This document shows positions 4,870-10,428 of a stretch of DNA of 10,428 nucleotides, in pieces; positions within the stretch are counted from its first letter, which is position 1, and every line of letters begins with the position of its first letter. This DNA is from Candidatus Blautia equi. GTDB taxonomy: Bacteria; Bacillota; Clostridia; Lachnospirales; Lachnospiraceae. Below the pieces are notes generated by a model. The model made no database searches, was not told the DNA's origin, and saw only the letters and a list, made by a program, of their open reading frames with translations. Made by a program: the position numbers and the translations under genes. Location of the stretch: assembly GCA_018064695.1 (NCBI GenBank), contig JAGHUU010000244.1, positions 1 through 10,428 on the forward strand. The letters run 5' to 3'.

Positions 4870-6354
4870 TTAAAGATTGGTGTAGCCCATGAGGGATTCA
4901 TCCACCGCTCTTGCAGCCTCGCGGCCTTCGCGGATTGCCCATACTACAAGGGACTGACCTCTGTGCATATCACCTGCGGTAAATACGCGTGGAACGCTGG
5001 TTGCATACTCACCGGGTTTGGTATCTACGTTTGTACGTGGATTTAATGCTACCTGGAAGGCATCGGTGATGTATTTCTGGCTTCCAAGGAAACCTGCTGC
5101 GATGAGAACCAGATCTACAGGGATGATCTCCTCGGTTCCCTCTACAGGAACCATCATGAATCTGCCGGTCTTCTCATCTTTTTTGCTCTCCAGTTTTACG
5201 ATCTTGGCCTTTGCTACATTGCCCTTCTTATCAGGAATGAACTCTGTAACGGTGGTCTGATAGATACGTGGATCCTGACCGAATACTGCGATAGCCTCCT
5301 CCTGGCCGTAGTCTGTCTTTAAGACTCTTGGCCACTCCGGCCATGGGTTGTTAGCTGCACGCTCAACCGGCGGCTTTGGCATCATCTCAAGCTGGATCAC
5401 AGATTTAGCGCCAAGACGGATGGAAGTTCCAACACAGTCATTACCTGTATCACCACCGCCGATAACCAGCACGTTTTTGCCTTTCGCATACTCATAAGGA
5501 GCTTTGGTGAAGTTGGAATCCAGAAGGGTCTTTGTGGTCAGTCTTAAGAAGTCAACCGCAAAGAAGATGTTGTTGGATTCACGGCCGGGTACATTGATAT
5601 CACGCGGATTGGAAGCGCCGCAGCAGAGAACGATACGGTCATACTGCTTTAAGAGCTCCTCTGCAGTGATGTCCACACCTACGTTGCAGCTGGTGACAAA
5701 TTTAACACCTTCAGCCTCCATCACTTTCACACGACGGTCAATGATATGTTTTTCAAGCTTCATGTTTGGAATACCGTAGCGGAGAAGTCCTCCTACACGG
5801 TCAAATCTCTCGTAAACAGTAACGTCATGTCCACGTCTGTTTAACTGCTGTGCAGCTGCAAGTCCGGAAGGGCCGCTTCCGATAACAGCGATCTTCTTTC
5901 CGGTGCGAACCTTAGGGATCTGAGGTACTACCCAGCCCTCCTCATAAGCGGTCTCGATAATGGCACGCTCATTCTCTTTGGTAGCTACCGGCTCACTGTC
6001 CAGGTTGCAGGTACATGCATGCTCACAGAGTGCCGGACATACACGGGAGGTGAATTCCGGGAAGCTGTGGGTTTTGCTGAGACGATTGAATGCCTGTTTC
6101 CAGTTTCCGGTGAAAACAAGGTCGTTGGTCTCAGGCACCAGGTTGTTCAGAGGACAACCGGATGCCATGCCGCCCAGCATCATGCCGGACTGGCAGAACG
6201 GAACACCGCAGGCCATACAGCGTGCACCCTGGATGGTCTGTTTTTCTCTGCTGAGCGGTGTATGAAATTCGTTAAAGTTTGTAATTCTCTCTTTTGGTGA
6301 GAGAGCCTTTGCGGTCTCTCTTTTATAATCCATAAATCCTGTTGGTTTTCCCAT
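4870..6354 (-). CDS. gltD: Glutamate synthase (NADPH) small subunit GltD
   Basis: GltD oxidises NADPH at FAD and passes electrons through [4Fe-4S] clusters to the FMN of GltB, driving glutamate synthesis from glutamine and 2-oxoglutarate. The 494-residue length is normal. The N-terminal cluster domain has Cys46, Cys49, Cys54 and Cys67, with a glycine- and methionine-rich stretch (MMLGGMASG) between the last two, then Cys106, Cys110 and Cys114 in a CPALCEHAC motif. An FAD-binding GSGPSG is at 159-164 and an NADPH-binding GGGDTG near 297. A C-terminal FAD contact motif, TAGDMHRGQSLVVWAI, ends the fold. The ATG at 6352-6354 has an ideal AGGAGG spaced 6 nt. The gene starts 12 bp after gltB, whose TGA stop is directly followed by an in-frame TAG that overlaps this ribosome binding site. 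Co-expression of the two subunits is expected. Confidence 0.97.
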   Translation of the reverse strand: MGKPTGFMDYKRETAKALSPKERITNFNEFHTPLSREKQTIQGARCMACGVPFCQSGMMLGGMASGCPLNNLVPETNDLVFTGNWKQAFNRLSKTHSFPEFTSRVCPALCEHACTCNLDSEPVATKENERAIIETAYEEGWVVPQIPKVRTGKKIAVIGSGPSGLAAAQQLNRRGHDVTVYERFDRVGGLLRYGIPNMKLEKHIIDRRVKVMEAEGVKFVTSCNVGVDITAEELLKQYDRIVLCCGASNPRDINVPGRESNNIFFAVDFLRLTTKTLLDSNFTKAPYEYAKGKNVLVIGGGDTGNDCVGTSIRLGAKSVIQLEMMPKPPVERAANNPWPEWPRVLKTDYGQEEAIAVFGQDPRIYQTTVTEFIPDKKGNVAKAKIVKLESKKDEKTGRFMMVPVEGTEEIIPVDLVLIAAGFLGSQKYITDAFQVALNPRTNVDTKPGEYATSVPRVFTAGDMHRGQSLVVWAIREGREAARAVDESLMGYTNL

Positions 6355-6366
6355 GATTTCCTCCTA

Positions 6367-9300
6367 TCATTCGTCGCTGTTATTAGCGCCTACGCTCTCA
6401 TAGAAAGCTTCCATCTGTGCCTGTTCTGTGGTAAGACCCATATCCTCCAGTTTGGAGCTGATGGTGATCATCTTCTTGTACTCATCAGGGATCAGTTTCT
6501 TAAAGTGAGGCAGATATGCATCAAAATCATCAAGAATCTTCTGACCCAGTTTGGATCCGGTTGCGTCCACATGAGCCTGAATCATATCGCGAAGCTCTTT
6601 CTTGTCATATTTGTTGTCGATGGTCTCTATGGAAATCATAGCTTTATTCAGGTTCTTATAAAGCTGGTTTTCAAGGTCCAGTACATAGGCGATACCGCCG
6701 CTCATACCTGCTGCAAAGTTCTTTCCGGTACGGCCGAGAACTACTACACGTCCACCGGTCATGTACTCGCATCCATGCTCTCCAACGCCCTCTACTACAG
6801 CGTGAGCACCGGAGTTACGAACTGCAAAACGCTCACCTGCAACACCGTTGATATATGCGGTTCCGCTGGTAGCACCGTAAAGAGCAACGTTACCTACGAT
6901 GATGTTCTCCTCTGCTGCATAAGCTGCGTTCTCAGGCTGTTTCAGGATCAGCTTACCACCGGAAAGGCCCTTTCCAAAGTAGTCATTGCTGTCACCGGTA
7001 AGCTTAAGGGTAAGTCCTTTTGGAATGAACGCACCAAAGCTCTGTCCGCCGGCACCTTTACAGTTAACAGTGATGGTGTCATCAGCCATGCCGTCTTTAT
7101 GAGCACGGGTGATTTCAGCGCCGAGAAGGGTACCAAAGGTACGATCTGTATTTCCAACTTCGATATCGATGGACATAGCCTTGCCGGTCTCGATGGAATC
7201 TTTACATTTCTTAATGAGGATCTTCTCATCCAGAGTTTTCTCAAGCTCGAAGTTAAACTGAGCCTTAGGATCAAAGATCACCTGACCTTCTTTTCCGGTG
7301 TAAGGTCCGTTCAGGATCGCCTCCAGATCCACTTTACCAACGTGTGGCTCGTGGGTTCCGGTCTTTGGAACCAGAAGGTCGCTTCTTCCTACCATCTCGG
7401 AGATGGAACGGAAGCCGAGTTTTGCCATGTATTCACGGAGCTCCTGAGCCATAAAGCGCATGTAGTTCTCTACATACTCAGGTTTTCCGCGGAAGCGTTT
7501 TCTGAGCTCAGGGTTCTGGGTAGCAACACCAACAGGACAGGTATCCAGGTTGCAGACACGCATCATTACACATCCCATGGTTACAAGCGGACCGGTAGCG
7601 AAGCCGAACTCCTCAGCACCGAGCAGTGCTGCGATGGCTACATCACGGCCGCTCATGAGCTTACCGTCGGTCTCGATACGTACTCTGTTACGAAGGCCGT
7701 TCATAAGAAGGGTCTGATGTGTCTCAGCAAGACCAAGCTCCCATGGAAGACCTGCATTGTGGATGGAGCTTCTTGGAGCAGCTCCGGTGCCTCCGTCATA
7801 ACCGGAGATCAGGATGACCTGTGCACCGGCTTTGGCAACACCCGCAGCAACGGTACCAACACCAGCCTCGGAAACAAGTTTTACGGAAATATCTGCATAT
7901 TTATTTGCATTTTTAAGGTCATAGATCAGCTGTGCAAGATCCTCGATTGAATAGATATCGTGATGTGGTGGCGGGGAGATCAGACTTACACCCGGTGTGG
8001 AGTGACGGGTCTTTGCGATCCATGGATATACCTTCTTTGCAGGAAGGTGTCCGCCCTCACCAGGTTTTGCACCCTGTGCCATTTTGATCTGGATCTCGTT
8101 TGCGGATACCAGGTATCTGCTGGTTACACCGAAACGGCCGGAAGCAACCTGTTTGATTGCGGAGCAGCGGCTGTCTTTGGTGTTTGCAGAATCCAGACGC
8201 TCATCGCTCTCACCACCCTCACCGGTATTGGATTTGCCGTGGAGATGGTTCATTGCGATTGCCAGTGTCTCATGTGCTTCCTGAGAAATGGAGCCATAAG
8301 ACATAGCACCGGTCTTGAAGCGTTTTACGATCTCATCTACGCTCTCAACCTCGTCGATTGGAATGCCTGCTTCCGGATATTTGAAGTCGATGAGTGTACG
8401 GATGGTACCGAATTCCTCTTTATTTACAAGCTCTGTATACTGTTTGAATTTATTGTAGTCACCGGTCCAGGTAGCCTGCTGCAGCATGTAGATGGTCTGC
8501 GGATTGTATCTGTGCTGCTCGCCCTGGCTTCTCATCTTGTGAGCACCGATGCTGTCAAGGGTCAGGTCGGTTGGAAGATCCAGCGGATCGAATGCCTCGG
8601 AGTGAAGCTTCTCAACGTTATCCTCAATATCCTCCATGGTGATACCGCCAATACGGCTTACGGTTCCGGTAAAGTATTTATCGATTACGCTCTCGGAGAT
8701 ACCGATTGCTTCAAAGATCTGAGATCCCTGATAAGACTGGATGGTGGAAATACCCATCTTGGAAGCGATCTTGGTGATACCGCTGATCACTGCATGGTTA
8801 TAATCATCCACTGCTGCATAGTAGTCTTTATCCAGCATATGGTTGTCGATCAGCTCACGGATAGTCTCCTGTGCCAGATATGGGTTGATGGCACTTGCAC
8901 CATAACCGAGAAGGGTTGCAAAGTGATGTACTTCGCGCGGCTCACCGGACTCCAGAATGATGGAGAAGGAGGTACTCTTCTTGGTATTTACCAGATGTCT
9001 GTGTACTGCGGAAACAGCCAGAAGAGATGGAATCGGCATATGGTTCTCATCCACACCGCGGTCGGAAAGTACCAGGATGTTTGCGCCGTCGTTGAAAGCT
9101 TTATCAACCTCAACAAAGAGACGATCCATAGCACGCTCTAGCTTGGTGCTCTTATAGTACAGGATGGAAACAACTGCTGCCTTCATGCCTTCTTTATTCA
9201 GACTCTTGATTTTCAGCATATCAGTATTGGTAAGGATCGGGTTGTTGATCTTAAGAAGATGGCAGTTTAACGGAGACTGCTCCAGAAGGTTGCCGTCTTT

Positions 9301-10428
9301 TCCAACATAAACGCTGGTGCTGGTAACGATCTCCTCACGAATTGCATCGATAGGCGGATTGGTTACCTGTGCAAAGAGCTGTTTGAAGTAATCGAACAGC
9401 GGGCGTCTCTCTTTGGAGAGAACTGCCAGCGGAGTATCAATACCCATAGCGCCGATGCTCTCAATACCGTTCTGTGCCATGCTGAGGATGGAAGTACGGT
9501 ACTGCTCATAAGTATAACCAAATGCTTTCTGGAGTTTTGCTCTCTGCTCATAGGTGTACTCTTCCACACGCTGGTTAGGGATCTTGATATCTTTTAAGTG
9601 AACCAGATTGTAGTCCAGCCACTCGCCGTAAGGCTGTTTCTTAGCATAGGACTCTTTCAGCTCGTTGTCGTCAATGATCTTGCCCTGAACAGTATCAACA
9701 AGAAGCATTTTGCCCGGATGTAATCTCTCTTTCAGAACGATCTTATCCTCTGGAATCGGAAGAACACCTACCTCGGAGGAAAGAATTACATAGCCATCGC
9801 TGGTTACATAATATCTGGATGGACGAAGTCCGTTTCGGTCAAGTACCGCACCGATCATATCACCGTCGGAAAATACGATAGAAGCAGGTCCATCCCATGG
9901 CTCCATCATGGTTGCGTAATACTGATAGAAATCTCTCTTCTCCTGGGAGATGGTATCGTTGTTTGCCCATGGCTCTGGAATGGTAATCATAACTGCAAGC
10001 GGAAGATCCATGCCGTTCATTACAAGGAACTCCAGTGCGTTATCCAGCATAGCGGAGTCGGAACCGCTTCTGTTGATAACAGGAAGGACTTTGTGAAGCT
10101 GTCCTTTAAAGTTCTCGGATGCCATGTTCTCCTCACGTGCAAGCATCTTATCTGCGTTGCCGCGGATGGTGTTGATCTCACCGTTATGTACAATAAAACG
10201 GTTCGGATGTGCTCTCTCCCAGCTTGGGTTGGTGTTGGTGGAGAAACGGGAATGTACAAGTGCCAGTGCAGACTCGTAATCCTGGGACTGCAGATCCTCA
10301 AAGAAGGTGCGAAGCTGTCCAACCAGGAACATACCTTTGTATACGATGGTACGGCTGCTCATGGAAACAACGTAGGTGTTGTCATTACTCTGTTCAAACT
10401 CACGGCGAACTACATAGAGGATACGGTC
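6367..10428 (-). CDS. gltB: Glutamate synthase (NADPH) large subunit GltB (partial, N-terminus off the right edge)
   Basis: GltB cleaves glutamine in an N-terminal class II amidotransferase domain, channels ammonia through a tunnel, and makes glutamate from 2-oxoglutarate at FMN. The frame is open to the window edge, giving 1353 residues; the family is near 1500, so about 150-170 residues with the nucleophilic Cys1 are missing. The ATG at 10360-10362 is internal. Visible parts in order: the end of the amidotransferase domain (RFSTNTNPSW, HNGEINTI), a central domain, and the FMN/2-oxoglutarate barrel (SYGSISQEA; NTGEGGE near 8220-8240; AKPGEGGHLP; SGYDGGTGAAP). The 3Fe-4S cysteines follow, C-x5-C-x4-C with codons at 7570-7572, 7552-7554 and 7537-7539. 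The C-terminal glycine-rich beta-helix has GAGGQSFGAF and later Gly repeats. No frameshift or missing cofactor residue was seen. Confidence 0.97.
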   Translation of the reverse strand, partial: DRILYVVRREFEQSNDNTYVVSMSSRTIVYKGMFLVGQLRTFFEDLQSQDYESALALVHSRFSTNTNPSWERAHPNRFIVHNGEINTIRGNADKMLAREENMASENFKGQLHKVLPVINRSGSDSAMLDNALEFLVMNGMDLPLAVMITIPEPWANNDTISQEKRDFYQYYATMMEPWDGPASIVFSDGDMIGAVLDRNGLRPSRYYVTSDGYVILSSEVGVLPIPEDKIVLKERLHPGKMLLVDTVQGKIIDDNELKESYAKKQPYGEWLDYNLVHLKDIKIPNQRVEEYTYEQRAKLQKAFGYTYEQYRTSILSMAQNGIESIGAMGIDTPLAVLSKERRPLFDYFKQLFAQVTNPPIDAIREEIVTSTSVYVGKDGNLLEQSPLNCHLLKINNPILTNTDMLKIKSLNKEGMKAAVVSILYYKSTKLERAMDRLFVEVDKAFNDGANILVLSDRGVDENHMPIPSLLAVSAVHRHLVNTKKSTSFSIILESGEPREVHHFATLLGYGASAINPYLAQETIRELIDNHMLDKDYYAAVDDYNHAVISGITKIASKMGISTIQSYQGSQIFEAIGISESVIDKYFTGTVSRIGGITMEDIEDNVEKLHSEAFDPLDLPTDLTLDSIGAHKMRSQGEQHRYNPQTIYMLQQATWTGDYNKFKQYTELVNKEEFGTIRTLIDFKYPEAGIPIDEVESVDEIVKRFKTGAMSYGSISQEAHETLAIAMNHLHGKSNTGEGGESDERLDSANTKDSRCSAIKQVASGRFGVTSRYLVSANEIQIKMAQGAKPGEGGHLPAKKVYPWIAKTRHSTPGVSLISPPPHHDIYSIEDLAQLIYDLKNANKYADISVKLVSEAGVGTVAAGVAKAGAQVILISGYDGGTGAAPRSSIHNAGLPWELGLAETHQTLLMNGLRNRVRIETDGKLMSGRDVAIAALLGAEEFGFATGPLVTMGCVMMRVCNLDTCPVGVATQNPELRKRFRGKPEYVENYMRFMAQELREYMAKLGFRSISEMVGRSDLLVPKTGTHEPHVGKVDLEAILNGPYTGKEGQVIFDPKAQFNFELEKTLDEKILIKKCKDSIETGKAMSIDIEVGNTDRTFGTLLGAEITRAHKDGMADDTITVNCKGAGGQSFGAFIPKGLTLKLTGDSNDYFGKGLSGGKLILKQPENAAYAAEENIIVGNVALYGATSGTAYINGVAGERFAVRNSGAHAVVEGVGEHGCEYMTGGRVVVLGRTGKNFAAGMSGGIAYVLDLENQLYKNLNKAMISIETIDNKYDKKELRDMIQAHVDATGSKLGQKILDDFDAYLPHFKKLIPDEYKKMITISSKLEDMGLTTEQAQMEAFYESVGANNSDE

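Noticed and set aside
6505..9141. Long plus-strand open frames (481 and 393 codons, at 6505-7950 and 7960-9141) antisense to gltB
   Set aside because: They lie wholly inside gltB, which shows continuous conserved motifs. Their translations have no recognisable domain, and such antisense frames arise from codon bias in long genes.
10360..10362. ATG at 10362 as the start of gltB
   Set aside because: The frame continues upstream to the window edge with family-typical sequence (RILYVVRREFEQ), and the amidotransferase N-terminus would be missing. It is an internal methionine.

Overview
All genes lie on the minus strand, so the biological order runs from high to low coordinates: gltB (5' part beyond the right edge), gltD, a type I glutamine synthetase-family gene, an ANTAR regulator, an archaeal/genomic-type aspartyl-tRNA synthetase, gatC and gatA (3' part beyond the left edge). 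The protein types, strong AGGAGG-like ribosome binding sites, moderate GC content and the pairing of a non-discriminating-type AspRS with GatCAB point to an anaerobic Firmicute. A gut-type Clostridia/Lachnospiraceae member is my best guess, from family resemblance only.

Right part (4870-10428): gltB and gltD encode the large and small subunits of NADPH-dependent glutamate synthase (GOGAT), 12 bp apart and clearly one transcript. Middle part (2768-4671): a glutamine synthetase homologue is followed 44 bp later by an ANTAR-domain regulator whose receiver domain lacks the phosphoacceptor aspartate. GS plus GOGAT forms the ammonia assimilation cycle, and ANTAR proteins are RNA-binding antiterminators, so this is a nitrogen-assimilation block with its own regulator. 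Left part (1-2619): AspRS, GatC and GatA supply the indirect route to Asn-tRNA(Asn), in which Asp-tRNA(Asn) is amidated with glutamine as nitrogen donor. gatB probably follows off the left edge.

The most informative non-coding stretch is the 198 bp between gltD and the GS gene. It holds a perfect-consensus promoter (TTGACA, 17 bp, TATAAT), whose -10 box sits in a 27-bp inverted repeat. A strong intrinsic terminator follows directly, before the GS gene. A competing 6-bp hairpin with a hexaloop carrying A1 and G4, the published signature of ANTAR target RNAs, overlaps the 5' arm of that terminator. The likely reading is an antitermination switch for GS worked by the ANTAR protein encoded just downstream. 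A second, weaker arrangement of the same kind (hexaloop hairpin, then terminator, then gene) sits between the ANTAR gene and aspS.

The GS protein itself is unusual. Several arginines of the type I GS active site, and the catalytic flap glutamate, are substituted while the metal-binding residues are kept. No mobile elements, CRISPR arrays, tRNA or rRNA genes were seen. No gene-free stretch exceeds 300 bases.
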